64,000 nucleotides of DNA from Deltaproteobacteria bacterium IMCC39524 (GCA_029667085.1 JARUHJ010000001.1:248001-312000), one strand, 5' to 3'. Counted from the stretch's first letter, positions 24,294 to 33,874 are shown. Notes: a model not told the origin generated them from the letters alone. Made by a program: numbers and translations.

Positions 24294-27200
24294 GACGCTG
24301 GATTCTTGCCATATCTGTGCTGAGCCTCTTTTCTGGCCTGGCCTTGACTGCTTTCACCGGATGGTTGCTCAGCACAACGGCTGGAGCGGTCTGGCTGCTT
24401 GATACAGTTGCATCTGCCGCAGGAGCAGAGGTGACAAGCGATCGTGTCGAAGGCCGTCTGGCTGATGAGCTAATGATTGACACCCTTGTCTTTGCCTGGC
24501 CGGACACCCAGATAGAGGTTCACAAAATCAAGCTCGATTGGGACCCTCTCAGCGTCTTGGGGACGTCTCTGCAGATCCATCTTCTTGAAGTCGATCATTT
24601 TATCATTCGTGATTCCAGCCCAGAAAACATAGCGGACTCAAAGGACCAGGGCAGTGAAGGGGAACAGAGTGCCATCGACTTCTCCGTTGATGACCTCAGG
24701 TTCTTACCGGCCTGGCTGGTCCTGGAGATAGAAGAACTTCGCTTTGAAAATTTTATCCTTGAGGATTCGACGGGAGCAGTGACCATCTTCGACTCCATTT
24801 CCGGGGCATTTGTCGCCTCTCGGCAGCAGATTGTTTCTTCTGCGTTCAGCTACCTTTCACCCTTCGTTGATTTTAAAGGTCACTTTGACTGGGATCTTGA
24901 AACACCTCACCTGGAGATGATTGCGGACGTTCATCTGCCGGCAGAACTGGTCGATCACCAGATGTTCAAAGATATCGATGTTCCGGTTGATTTCCCGGGC
25001 GTCCTTTCGCTCGACGGCGACTGGAATGATTTCTCAGGGCCGGTCAGCTTTGGAACAGAGACAGAAGATTTTTCGAAAGTTTGGTTGGCGGCTGATGCAC
25101 AAGGTTCCTGGCAGGGCATCAACTTTGATAATCTGCATGGCCATTACCTGGGAGGCCAGCTTGCAGGCGAGTTGGACCTCTGGTGGATTGATTCCTACCG
25201 TATTCACGGCAAGATTCTCGGTACCGGCCTGAACCCCGGCATTTTCCTGAATGATCTGCAGGGGCTCGCTACTCTGGATATCGCGGGTGAGCTTTTTGTT
25301 CCTTATGATGAAACACCTCTTACTGCCAGCATCAGTGCCAAGGTTGTTAATGGCCAACTGCGTGGCACAAACGTTTCCGGAGGTCTGGCGCTTGATTGGC
25401 AACACGGTGATTTGTATGAGATTGCCATCGATTTAAGTAGCGAGGACTCACGTCTGTTCATGCAGGGTAAACCTGCAGAACGTCTTGATATTGATGCGTC
25501 CACAAACGACCTGAGCTCGATCTACGCGGGCCTCACCGGGAGCTTGAACAGCTCGGGTTGGCTACGTTGGTCGGAGGGTTATCTGACCGGGGAGCTAAGT
25601 GGAGCAGGTTCTGATATCGCCTGGCATGAGGCTTCGTTAGAGAGCTTCACTTATCAGGGCCGCCACCTGGCAAAACAATCACCGATAGAACTCGTTATTG
25701 ATGGCGAAGATTTACATCATGAGTTCATGCAGGTTGAGCAGCTGCATGCAGAAGTGTCCGGCTCTTTGCAAGCACACGATCTTTTACTCGCGATCAATGA
25801 CCAGACAGCCAGGCTGAAGGCCAATTTGACAGGCAAGTACCTCGATGAGGCATGGAGAGGGCAACTCCTGACATTGACAGGTGAATCCTCTCGGCTCGGT
25901 TCCTGGTCTCTTAAGGAGCCATCAAACCTGGCATGGAGCGATGAAAGTTTCACCCTTGAGAATTTCGTTCTTGAGGGTTCAAGCGGTGGCTCTTTAGCGC
26001 TGGCAATCACAGACCTGGGTGCCTCCAGGGACTCAAGCTTGTCCCTCGACTGGTCCGACGTACGCCATGATTGGCTTGAATACCTGTATCCTCCCTTTCC
26101 TGTCTCCGGCAAAAGTTCGGGACAGTTCGTCATGAAGACAGTCGATCAAAAACCGGTCTCATTAATGGCGCAGCTGTCGGGAAATCTCAGCCTGCAAAAT
26201 GATTACTCTCCCCTCGAGATTCCTTCTGTCACCCTCAACCTGGAATGGATTGATACGGGCCTTGGTCTTTATCTTTTAGCCAAGACAGAGGCAGGTGAAC
26301 ACATTGAACTCAACGTGGCCTCCACGCAACCACCAAGCTTAGAGGAGCTGCCTGAACAACTCTCTTTGGCGATGAATTGGCAAGATATTGACCTGAACCG
26401 TCTAAGCCCACTTCGCGAAGGGTTGCAAGTTCAGGGAAGCAGCCTCGGGCGTGCCGATTTTGAAATTCTTGACGGGGCACTGCAGCAGGCCAAAGCTGAC
26501 TTCACAGCAGAGGCAAATATGCAGCTGGGAACAAAGGTTTTCGGTTTCAGTGCTCTGAATGCCGCTCTGTTCTGGGAAGAAAACAACTTTCACTCAGAGG
26601 CACAGGTCAAAGGGGTTCATGATGGCCTGTTGTCTGTAAAGATGACTTCGTCAGCAGACCCGGCTTACCGCTGGCCGGTCTCAGGCGACGTTGAGCTGTC
26701 GCTTGACAATTTCGACCTGCGCTCCTTAACGCCTTTCCTGACCGATAAGGTTGATCTTGTCGGCTTGATTCGTGGCAGCTCCAGTGGCTATTGGCGTGAG
26801 AATGGCGACATTGCCTTCCGGGGGGAGTTCGGTGCCGTTGATGACACGATAGCCTGGAAGCTTCAAGACGGTCAGGTGGCTGGTGCTTTTCAAGGTGCTG
26901 AAGTGGATTGGAATTGGCAGGGCAGTCACCTGGAGGGACAACTGGCGTTGCAACTGGAGTCAGGGGGCGATTTGCACGGCCGTTGGCAGCTTCCCTTCTC
27001 AGCCCATTGGCCATTCGATTTTAAAACCGACGGGCCGATCACGGCTGACCTTAAAGGTGGCGCGCAACTCTCCGAAATCATTCCATTCTTTGCTTCTGGT
27101 GTGCTCCAGGATGTGCGGGGAGAGGTTACCAGTGATCTGCGTATCTCCGGCTCCTTAACCTCTCCACAGTTTTCGGGAACCCTGGAGGTGTCAGACGCAG

Positions 27201-28207
27201 GCGCTTATCTGCCATTTACTGGAGCCACCATAGATGATCTGTTGTTGCACATATCTTTACAAGATGATGAAATTCATCTCGACAAGCTGCTTTTAAAAGC
27301 TGGAGAGGGGGAGCTGCTTGGCTCAGGTCTCGTAAAATTTGATCAATGGAAGCTCAAAGATTACAGCTTTGAGGTGTCGGGAGAGCGTCTGCATCTCTAT
27401 AATTTCCCTGAATTACAACTTTTCGCCAGCCCTGATTTGAGATTCAGTGGAGATTTATCACGTTCGGAGGTAAAGGGCAGTATCCTGATTCCTGAGATGA
27501 ATCTGATTGATAAGTCAACCGGGGAGCATTCCGTCCCCAGTGATGACGTCGTCATCTCAGGACAAGAAACTGATGAACGTAAGAAATTACAGTTCGATAC
27601 GGATATCCAGGTGATTGTTGAGCTTGGTGAGAATGTGAAGGTCAAGACCGAAGGGGTGGAAACAAGGCTTGAGGGTGGTGTCACAATTACCAGGGACGAG
27701 AAGCGACATCTGGCAGGTTGGGGCGAGATTCGCCTGGTCGGCGGCACTTACAAGGCTTACGGGACAAGCCTGGCGATCAAGCAAGGGGTGATGAGCTATT
27801 CTGGCGATCCTCTCGTTAATCCCAAGCTACGGGTCTTCGCTGCGAGAGATGTTGGCAGGGTCCAGGCCGGAGTCCATATTACGGGTACTGCACAAAACCC
27901 GGTTGTGTCCCTGGCTTCAAATCCTGCTATGCCAGAAAGAGATATCCTCGGCTATCTCTTCATGGGCAGGCCTATCAGCAGAGATAGCGAGGAAGGTGAT
28001 GCCCTGGCTATCGGCGCTGGAGCTCTTATCCCCAACTACGGTGGGGCCTTTGCCGATTATGGTATTGTCGAATTAGATCTCGATGGTTTACTGAATGATA
28101 ATGGCGGGGTTCGTTTCCGCAAGCGTCTGTCCGAATCCTGGGAAATCAGTTCGACCTTGGGCACCGAAAGCGGTATTGATCTGTTTTACATCCTTGACTT
28201 TGATTGA
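24290..28207 (+). CDS. tamB: Translocation and assembly module inner-membrane protein TamB
   Basis: 1305 residues, near the usual TamB length. A single N-terminal membrane anchor (about 5-27) precedes a long AsmA-like beta-helical groove of repeated strands. The C-terminal DUF490 domain (about 950-1305) includes RLVGGTYKAYGTSLAIKQG, VMSYSGDPLVNPKL, PERDILGYLFMGRP and the end DLFYILDFD. TamB spans the periplasm and is now viewed as a phospholipid-transport bridge. The start overlaps the tamA stop (ATGA), so the two are coupled. Confidence 0.93.
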   Translation: MRRWILAISVLSLFSGLALTAFTGWLLSTTAGAVWLLDTVASAAGAEVTSDRVEGRLADELMIDTLVFAWPDTQIEVHKIKLDWDPLSVLGTSLQIHLLEVDHFIIRDSSPENIADSKDQGSEGEQSAIDFSVDDLRFLPAWLVLEIEELRFENFILEDSTGAVTIFDSISGAFVASRQQIVSSAFSYLSPFVDFKGHFDWDLETPHLEMIADVHLPAELVDHQMFKDIDVPVDFPGVLSLDGDWNDFSGPVSFGTETEDFSKVWLAADAQGSWQGINFDNLHGHYLGGQLAGELDLWWIDSYRIHGKILGTGLNPGIFLNDLQGLATLDIAGELFVPYDETPLTASISAKVVNGQLRGTNVSGGLALDWQHGDLYEIAIDLSSEDSRLFMQGKPAERLDIDASTNDLSSIYAGLTGSLNSSGWLRWSEGYLTGELSGAGSDIAWHEASLESFTYQGRHLAKQSPIELVIDGEDLHHEFMQVEQLHAEVSGSLQAHDLLLAINDQTARLKANLTGKYLDEAWRGQLLTLTGESSRLGSWSLKEPSNLAWSDESFTLENFVLEGSSGGSLALAITDLGASRDSSLSLDWSDVRHDWLEYLYPPFPVSGKSSGQFVMKTVDQKPVSLMAQLSGNLSLQNDYSPLEIPSVTLNLEWIDTGLGLYLLAKTEAGEHIELNVASTQPPSLEELPEQLSLAMNWQDIDLNRLSPLREGLQVQGSSLGRADFEILDGALQQAKADFTAEANMQLGTKVFGFSALNAALFWEENNFHSEAQVKGVHDGLLSVKMTSSADPAYRWPVSGDVELSLDNFDLRSLTPFLTDKVDLVGLIRGSSSGYWRENGDIAFRGEFGAVDDTIAWKLQDGQVAGAFQGAEVDWNWQGSHLEGQLALQLESGGDLHGRWQLPFSAHWPFDFKTDGPITADLKGGAQLSEIIPFFASGVLQDVRGEVTSDLRISGSLTSPQFSGTLEVSDAGAYLPFTGATIDDLLLHISLQDDEIHLDKLLLKAGEGELLGSGLVKFDQWKLKDYSFEVSGERLHLYNFPELQLFASPDLRFSGDLSRSEVKGSILIPEMNLIDKSTGEHSVPSDDVVISGQETDERKKLQFDTDIQVIVELGENVKVKTEGVETRLEGGVTITRDEKRHLAGWGEIRLVGGTYKAYGTSLAIKQGVMSYSGDPLVNPKLRVFAARDVGRVQAGVHITGTAQNPVVSLASNPAMPERDILGYLFMGRPISRDSEEGDALAIGAGALIPNYGGAFADYGIVELDLDGLLNDNGGVRFRKRLSESWEISSTLGTESGIDLFYILDFD

Positions 28208-28263
28208 TACCAGGGAAACTCTGTTGAGGTATGATGTCAAATTAATAAGCAAAGGATCCAGTC

Positions 28264-29802
28264 ATGCTTGCAAAACTTCTCCCTTATCTCTTGCTGCTCT
28301 CCATCATCACGTCTGGTTGCGCCATTAATCCGGTCACCGGGGAGAAAGAATTCAACTTTGTCTCCCAGGACACTGAACTGAAGATTGGCGCTGAACAGTA
28401 CGCACCGAGTCGTCAGATGCAGGGTGGTGATTATTTGACCGACCCTCAGATCACGGCATACGTGAGCAGCGTCGGCAACCGGATTGCCGCATTCAGTGAT
28501 CGAAAACTTCCTTACGAATTCAAAGTTATCAACGATTCTACGCCCAACGCCTGGGCCTTGCCGGGTGGCAAGATCGCGATCAATCGTGGTTTGCTCGTTG
28601 AACTGCAAAGTGAAGCCGAGTTAGCCGCTGTGCTCAGTCATGAGATTGTGCACGCAGCCGCTCGCCACAGCGCCGAGGGGATGGAGCGGGGCATGCTGAT
28701 GCAAGGCGCTGTGATGGCTGCCGGGTTGGCTGTTGGCGGAACTGGTTATGCAGATTATGTCGTTGGTGGGGCTGGTCTTGCCGCCAACTTGATTAACCAG
28801 AAGTATGGCCGGGAGGCCGAGAGCGAATCTGATTATTACGGGATGAAATACATGGTTCGCGCCGGGTATGATCCGACGGCTGCCGTCACCTTACAGGAAA
28901 CTTTTGTCCGGTTGGCCGAGGGTAAAAACAGTAGCTGGTTGGAGGGCTTGTTCTCCAGCCATCCTCCTTCACGGGCGCGTGTGGAGGCTAACCGCAGGAC
29001 ACTGAAAGAATTTCCACCCGGTGGTGAGGTTGGGCGGGAGCGCTATCGGGCCAAGATTGCTTCCCTGCTCAAGAATAAAGCGGCTTACGATCATCTTGAT
29101 GCCGGCCGTAAGGCCCTCAAGGCCGGCAAGACCGACACTGCCCTGTCTGACGCAGAAAAAGCCCTTGAAATGGAGCCTCGCGAGCCTCTGTTCCATTCTT
29201 TACGTGGTGATGTTCGCTTTAAACAGAACCGCTACCAGGATGCTGTGATCAATTATGATCGTGCGTTGCAGCTTAATAATGATTTCTTCCTCTTCTATCT
29301 GCAGCGGGGTTTGGCCAACGAGAAGCTGGGCTATGGTGACAAGGCCTACAATGACCTCGAACAGAGCGTGAAGCGCTTGCCAACCGCTCCCGCGATGAAG
29401 GCCCTGGGCGACATTTCACAAGCCAGAGGCAATCACCAGGAAGCAAAGGCCTTTTATCGCAACGCTGCGGGCTCAAAAACTCCAGACGGAAAGGAGGCTC
29501 TGGCCTCTCTGATCCGTCTGGACCTGCAGGACAACCCGCAAAATTACCTCCCTGTGCGTTTCGGCCTTGACAGTCAGAAATACCTAGTCGCCCAGGTTGA
29601 TAACTCCACGAATGAAACCGTTACCGATGTTATTGTCAGCATTGAGTTTATTGATGCCAGAGGTCGTCGGCAGCAAGCGCAATACAAAGTCAGTGGACAC
29701 ATTGGCCCGGGCAAAAAGGCTATGGTCAGCACCGGGATTGGTCCTGATCCCAAGATCTCAAATGTTAAGGGAGGCGTGGTTAAGGCACGTCTGGGTCCTT
29801 AA
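28264..29802 (+). CDS. M48 peptidase lipoprotein with TPR repeats (BepA/LoiP-like)
   Basis: 512 residues. The N-terminus ends in TSGC19, a probable lipobox, followed by AINPVTGEKEFNFVS, typical of M48 lipoproteins. The zinc motif is HEIVH (126-130) in AVLSHEIVHAAARH, with the third ligand in GREAESESDYYGM (E186 or E188). TPR-like repeats occupy about 270-410 (AGKTDTALSDAEKALEMEP, YQDAVINYDRALQLN). The C-terminus is a beta-rich domain. BepA-type enzymes degrade misassembled outer-membrane proteins, which fits its position 56 bp after tamAB. Confidence 0.9.
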   Translation: MLAKLLPYLLLLSIITSGCAINPVTGEKEFNFVSQDTELKIGAEQYAPSRQMQGGDYLTDPQITAYVSSVGNRIAAFSDRKLPYEFKVINDSTPNAWALPGGKIAINRGLLVELQSEAELAAVLSHEIVHAAARHSAEGMERGMLMQGAVMAAGLAVGGTGYADYVVGGAGLAANLINQKYGREAESESDYYGMKYMVRAGYDPTAAVTLQETFVRLAEGKNSSWLEGLFSSHPPSRARVEANRRTLKEFPPGGEVGRERYRAKIASLLKNKAAYDHLDAGRKALKAGKTDTALSDAEKALEMEPREPLFHSLRGDVRFKQNRYQDAVINYDRALQLNNDFFLFYLQRGLANEKLGYGDKAYNDLEQSVKRLPTAPAMKALGDISQARGNHQEAKAFYRNAAGSKTPDGKEALASLIRLDLQDNPQNYLPVRFGLDSQKYLVAQVDNSTNETVTDVIVSIEFIDARGRRQQAQYKVSGHIGPGKKAMVSTGIGPDPKISNVKGGVVKARLGP

Positions 29803-29913
29803 CGTTAGGTTTTTAATCTCATGACGGGGATCAGTTTTCTCGCCTCAAAAAAACTCTCTCTGTAGGGTTCTTTGGCTCAGCTTTCATTGTTATTGTTTTT
29901 AAGGAGTTCAAGA

Positions 29914-30420
29914 ATGGAGCAACCTGTTACAGAAGAAGCTGTCTTGCCACGCCTGATGGCCAGCAATGCCTTACGCGCCAACCTGTCTAAGCATATGACC
30001 TTGAATCAGATGGCTGATCAAAAGGCCTCGATGATTATGACGGCAGCGTCCTTGATGTTGACGATATCGGTGACTCAGTACGACAAACTCGGTTTGCAGA
30101 TTTTTGCAATCCTGATGGCGACAGGGGGGATGGCGATCCTTTTTTCCATCTTTGCCATTATCCCCGTTTTACATGTTAAAGGTGTTCTCAACCTTTTTTA
30201 TTTCAGGTCTTTTGAGCAAGTCAGTGAAGAAGAGTTCAAAACTGCTTTTAAAGAAACGCTGGCTGACAAGGACAAACTCTACGATGCGTACCTTCGAGAG
30301 ATTTATTATCTCGGTAAGCATCGATTGACCCGGAAATATTTCTGGATTCGCAACGGATTGTGGTCACTCCTGACCGGTTTGGTTGTTGCCGCACTCTTAA
30401 CCTGTTTGCGATTTTTCTAG
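29914..30420 (+). CDS. Pycsar effector-like (DUF5706) transmembrane protein
   Basis: 168 residues. The core NQMADQKASMIMTAASLMLTIS (about 35-56) begins the first membrane helix, with a second at about 65-87 and a third near the C-terminus (LWSLLTGLVVAALLTCLRF). The DQKAS motif at the start of the first helix is the DUF5706/Pycsar-TM signature. In Pycsar systems such proteins are cyclic-pyrimidine-triggered membrane-disrupting effectors encoded beside a cyclase; no cyclase is here. I start at 29914 with AAGGAG upstream; an in-frame TTG 14 codons earlier is not supported. The assignment is by pattern only. Confidence 0.65.
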   Translation: MEQPVTEEAVLPRLMASNALRANLSKHMTLNQMADQKASMIMTAASLMLTISVTQYDKLGLQIFAILMATGGMAILFSIFAIIPVLHVKGVLNLFYFRSFEQVSEEEFKTAFKETLADKDKLYDAYLREIYYLGKHRLTRKYFWIRNGLWSLLTGLVVAALLTCLRFF

Positions 30421-30548
30421 ATAATTAATGGTTGTGGAAAAAATCTTAACAATCTCGGTAAGTTGTTGAAAAACAGTCTTTTTCTGCTTGCGCTGCAGGT
30501 AAAAGATGATAGTAGTTAAGTATATATAGAACTATGCGGAGGTGTGCC

Positions 30549-30791
30549 ATGTCTGAACATGCATTTCTTAGCAAAACGGAGCGCCCATACATCGATGTTA
30601 TCCTGAAAGACGGCACATATCACCATTTCACTCCCCGTGTGCTTAACGTTCTTCTGGAGAGTCATCGTGTCCATAAGTTCAAGAGGTCAGAAGGTTGGGC
30701 CACCGTTGGAGTTGATCCGGTTAGAACCAAGAAAATGGCGCCTGTTAACGGGCGTTTCAGTGGACCTGACCGCAGGATGACGACTCATTAG
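30549..30791 (+). CDS. GSU3473-family small protein
   Basis: 80 residues, soluble, basic. The pattern YIDVILKDGTYHHFTPRVLNVLL..HKFKRSEGWATVGVDPVR and the end FSGPDRRM match a small family widespread in Geobacter relatives, named after GSU3473, whose role is unknown. The start is the ATG at 30549 with GCGGAGGTG just upstream; an ATG five codons earlier overlaps that ribosome site. The upstream AT-rich TATATATAG probably belongs to its promoter. Confidence 0.72.
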   Translation: MSEHAFLSKTERPYIDVILKDGTYHHFTPRVLNVLLESHRVHKFKRSEGWATVGVDPVRTKKMAPVNGRFSGPDRRMTTH

Positions 30792-30921
30792 GGTTCTGCG
30801 TTATTCTTTTCTTATCTCTGTTCGTTGACCTGCATTGACCGGTGCGGGTTTTTTTGTGTTTTTTATTCGGAGTTCTTTTCTTGAGTGTTCTTTGCTTCAT
30901 CCCCAAACAGCTGATAGCTGC

Positions 30922-31347
30922 TCACTCTTCACTTTTGTCAGCCTTCGGCCGATATTCCCAACCTCGATCAGACATACACTTTTCCAGAATATCATCCAGG
31001 TACTCGGGGTGGTAGTCGAGCTCTCCCGGGTAGCCGGTGTATTCGGTGGGGACATCATGAATCGGCTCTGAGTTGATGTTGATCGTAGACGTGGGGTTAC
31101 GGTCAGGTCGCCAGGTACCCATCTCGTTCTCTGCCATAAAATCATCTTGTGTCTGACTGTCTTTGAGGTATGGTTCTCCTGTTGGTGTTCCTGGCTTGTA
31201 TTGTCGGGCAGCATAAGCCCGGCATTCTTCGAGATCCACACTTGACTCTTCCCGGGATGGTTCACGCTTGTCCTGCCAGGTGTAGGGTGTCTGTGAGGCA
31301 CAACTGAAGAGGCCGATCGAGGTTAGCAAGAGCAGGTACTTAATCAT
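30922..31347 (-). CDS. Uncharacterised lipoprotein
   Basis: 141 residues. MIKYLLLLTSIGLFSCAS is a lipoprotein signal with acylated C16. The mature part is polar, rich in Tyr, Glu and Pro, with two further cysteines (LEECRAYAARQY and LEKCMSDRGWEY) that may form a disulfide; the second resembles the C-x-RGW/Y ending of small outer-membrane-linked lipoproteins. No family is assigned. It is convergent with the GSU3473-family gene and divergent from the sigma-54-controlled small gene. Confidence 0.7.
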   Translation of the reverse strand: MIKYLLLLTSIGLFSCASQTPYTWQDKREPSREESSVDLEECRAYAARQYKPGTPTGEPYLKDSQTQDDFMAENEMGTWRPDRNPTSTININSEPIHDVPTEYTGYPGELDYHPEYLDDILEKCMSDRGWEYRPKADKSEE

Positions 31348-31436
31348 GGAATCATCCTTTCGTTGAAAATGGCGAGATTGAATTACACCTGGTTCTTTAA
31401 TGGTGAGATTCTATCATGGCCTTGCTCTTGAGCAAA

Positions 31437-31452
31437 TGGCATAGCGCTTGCT
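31437..31452 (+). promoter_or_regulatory. Sigma-54 (-24/-12) promoter
   Basis: TGGCATAGCGCTTGCT fits TGGCACG-N4-TTGCW with GG and GC exactly ten bases apart and one or two mismatches in the -24 box. The start of transcription would be near 31463, 51 bp before the 47-codon gene at 31514. Confidence 0.7.
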
Positions 31453-31513
31453 AATTAACTAAAGTCAGGGGCAAGAAAAGATTTGCAGGCATAACCATAT
31501 TCTGGAGGCCTTT

Positions 31514-31657
31514 ATGAAGCTCATCAGTATTGACACTTCAAAATGCGAGCGAGAAGAGAAAGAAGTCGTTGAGGGGTTTTGTCTTTCTTATGACATGATG
31601 AAAGGGGTCTGCTTGGAGACAATGGAAGCCTGTGATGCAATACCTGAAAGTGACTAA
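31514..31657 (+). CDS. 47-residue cysteine-containing protein
   Basis: The frame from the ATG at 31514 encodes 47 residues, acidic, with three cysteines spaced through it (SKCERE, GFCLSYD, GVCLET, and EACDAIPE as a fourth). It has no membrane segment. TGGAGGCC lies seven bases upstream and a sigma-54 promoter 60 bp upstream, which together make it a credible gene. Four cysteines in 47 residues suggest metal binding. No family is recognised. The following 266 bp hold no clear feature. Confidence 0.6.
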   Translation: MKLISIDTSKCEREEKEVVEGFCLSYDMMKGVCLETMEACDAIPESD

Positions 31658-31923
31658 TAAACAGGACCTTAATAGTGCCTTTTGATACTGCATTGTGAGG
31701 CTCTTTGGTTCGTTCCTATTGAATTGTATCACTCTTGATAACTATTTGATTGCGGCCTCATAATGGAATGCTTTTTGGAGTTCTTTTCTACGGCTTTTCC
31801 TGTTAATCTCTCTAGCCGATCAAACAAATTGTGTCTTAAAGACAGTGCAAAAAATGCATTGTTAGTCAAGGCAAAGGATAACTTACAGCTCTCGGATCAC
31901 TGCTCCGGAAGGCCCTTAGGCTT

Positions 31924-32190
31924 ATGATGCGCTATCGCGATATCTATATGAAAACGATCGACAAGTGGGGGGAAGAAGCCCAATACGATCAGATGATCGA
32001 AGAGTGTGCGGAACTGATTGCCACTCTACAGCATTTTGCCCGGGGCAAGGTGGAGAAGAATGTGGTCGTTGATGAACTCGCTGATGTGTTCCTCATGGTT
32101 GGTCAGTTGACCTATATGTTCGGCGAGGATGATTTACATGCAGCGGTTGAAACTAAAATTGCCAAGTTAAAACTTCTTCTCGAAGAGTAA
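31924..32190 (+). CDS. MazG-like nucleotide pyrophosphohydrolase
   Basis: 88 residues with the MazG/all-alpha NTP pyrophosphatase motif EXXE (E27-E30 in MIEECAELI) and EXXD (E51-D54 in DELADVFL), which bind Mg2+ and the triphosphate. The length matches single-domain members. It would hydrolyse non-canonical or excess NTPs to NMP and PPi. The first ATG of a double ATG is taken. Its neighbours are not functionally related. Confidence 0.78.
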   Translation: MMRYRDIYMKTIDKWGEEAQYDQMIEECAELIATLQHFARGKVEKNVVVDELADVFLMVGQLTYMFGEDDLHAAVETKIAKLKLLLEE

Positions 32191-32255
32191 AAACTGTTTT
32201 TTGTTGCTCCTAATGATTTTGTGAATTTGCTTATTTCTACCTGGAGGTAGCTAGG

Positions 32256-32960
32256 ATGACCCAGAACAACCTGAAGATTCTTCTGGTTGATGATGTCGAT
32301 TTTTTTCGAGATGTGATGTGCGACTATTTCAAGCGTACACCGGCGACTATCATTACGGCCTCAGATGGCGAAGAAGCGATTAATGTCGCTATGCGTGAGT
32401 GGCCTGACCTTATTTATATGGACGTCGGTATGCCTGGAATGAGCGGCATTGACGTTTGTAAGAAATTTAAAGCTCATCCGCAGCTGAAGAAGATCCCGGT
32501 CCTGTTGGTTTTCACCCCTGATCGTGATGCAACGATAAAAGAAGTTGAAGCCTCCGGTTGTGATGGTTACCTGGCCAAGCCGTTTGGCCGTGAAGAATTT
32601 CTTAACCTTGGTCATCGTCACCTCTTCAACATCGAACGTCGTGAACGTCGCGTTCCTTGCCAGATGACGGTTGATTTTGAAATCAACGGTACGGCCTACC
32701 AGGCGCGCGGTGTCGATATCAGTCTGCATGGTCTCTATGTGGAGTTTCGCGACGAAATCCCACCAAACAAACGTGTGAAAGCCTCCTTTTTGCTGCCAAC
32801 GATAAGCTCTAAAAAGATTGAAGTCTCAGGGCGGATAGCTTGGGTGAACCAGGGTTTCCCCCGGCAGAACATGGGCCTGGCACAAGGTTTTGGTATCGAA
32901 TTCCATTCAATCGATATGGCTTCGGTAGATATTGTCAAAGCCTATCTGGATAAGAACTGA
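32256..32960 (+). CDS. Response regulator with PilZ output domain
   Basis: 234 residues. The receiver domain (about 6-125) has DD12-13, phospho-acceptor D56 in LIYMDVGMPG and K in GYLAKPFGRE. The PilZ domain (about 128-232) opens with RRERRVPCQM, the arginine pair that binds c-di-GMP, and continues with GVDISLHGLYVEF. It joins phosphorylation to c-di-GMP sensing, as in many Geobacter and Myxococcus gliding or pilus regulators. CTGGAGGTAG precedes the ATG. No cognate kinase is adjacent. Confidence 0.9.
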   Translation: MTQNNLKILLVDDVDFFRDVMCDYFKRTPATIITASDGEEAINVAMREWPDLIYMDVGMPGMSGIDVCKKFKAHPQLKKIPVLLVFTPDRDATIKEVEASGCDGYLAKPFGREEFLNLGHRHLFNIERRERRVPCQMTVDFEINGTAYQARGVDISLHGLYVEFRDEIPPNKRVKASFLLPTISSKKIEVSGRIAWVNQGFPRQNMGLAQGFGIEFHSIDMASVDIVKAYLDKN

Positions 32961-32962
32961 TT

Positions 32963-33505
32963 ATGACAACCACTCTCCTTGATTTACTCAGAAAACGTCG
33001 CAGTATTCGCCAGTTCACAAAACAGGCGATAGAGCCTGAAAAGATTGATGCGCTCATCGAAGCCGCTGTTCGCACACCGACGTCACGAGGCAACAACCCC
33101 TGGGAATTTATCGTCGTCACCGACCCAGGGATGCTGGAGCGACTCGGTCAGGCCAAAGCTCATGGTTCCGGATTTGTTGCAAATGCCACTTTGGCGATTG
33201 TTTTTGCTGCTGATACGACGAAGAGTGATGTCTGGACAGAAGACTGCTCCATCGCTGCCATGATGGTGCAAATGGCCGCCGAAGATCTTGGCCTCGGCAG
33301 TTGCTGGGCTCAAATCCGTTTACGCCCCCATAATGAACAATGCAGCGCTGAAGACTACATCAAAGAGCTGTTGGCACTCCCTGCGTCCCACGCTGTTGAA
33401 TGTATCGTCGGCATAGGCTATTCAGCTGAAGAGAAACCTGGTCATGCAGTAGAATCACTCCCTTTTGATCAGGTCCATCGTGAAAAGTACGGCCGTAAAG
33501 AGTAG
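32963..33505 (+). CDS. Nitroreductase-family FMN oxidoreductase
   Basis: 180 residues. The N-terminal LLRKRRSIRQFTKQAIEPEKI and the RTPTSRGNNPWEFIVV region are the FMN-binding signature, and VECIVGIGYSAEEKPGHAVE is the usual late motif. The family reduces nitro groups, quinones or related compounds with NAD(P)H as a dimer. It starts 2 bp after the receiver-PilZ stop, so it is probably in the same transcript, though no functional tie is obvious. Confidence 0.88.
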   Translation: MTTTLLDLLRKRRSIRQFTKQAIEPEKIDALIEAAVRTPTSRGNNPWEFIVVTDPGMLERLGQAKAHGSGFVANATLAIVFAADTTKSDVWTEDCSIAAMMVQMAAEDLGLGSCWAQIRLRPHNEQCSAEDYIKELLALPASHAVECIVGIGYSAEEKPGHAVESLPFDQVHREKYGRKE

Positions 33506-33655
33506 GGGAGAGTAACAAGCCCTTGTTCAGAAGTGAAAACATACATTCTCTCCAGTTCATCCAAACCCTCTAGCTCGCCTTTCTCTTGCTCTCTGTTAAT
33601 ATTAATTCTGTAACGATACAGTTACATTATTGTTAGCACTCAACGGAGGCCTTCT

Positions 33656-33874
33656 ATGACGTACGGCGAATCGCGAATTTATAAAAAAGTGGAAATCATC
33701 GGTACCTCGAGTGAAAGCGTTGAAGGCGCAATTCAGGGAGCCGTCGACCGTGCCAAGGAGTCTTTGGAAAAACTCTCCTGGTTCGAAGTTCAGGAAGTTC
33801 GTGGTCACATCGATGACGACGGCAAAGTTTCTGAGTATCAGGTTGTCTTGAAAATTGCTTTTGAACTCTCCTGA
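33656..33874 (+). CDS. Dodecin-family flavin-binding protein
   Basis: 72 residues. YKKVEIIGTSSESVEGAIQ and VDRAKESLEKLSWFEVQEVRG with a beta-alpha-beta-beta layout are typical of dodecins, which form 12-mers storing riboflavin or FMN. The tryptophan in LSWFEV is the residue that stacks on the flavin in bacterial dodecins. CGGAGG precedes the start. The upstream neighbour is an FMN enzyme, although 150 bp separate them. Confidence 0.9.
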   Translation: MTYGESRIYKKVEIIGTSSESVEGAIQGAVDRAKESLEKLSWFEVQEVRGHIDDDGKVSEYQVVLKIAFELS

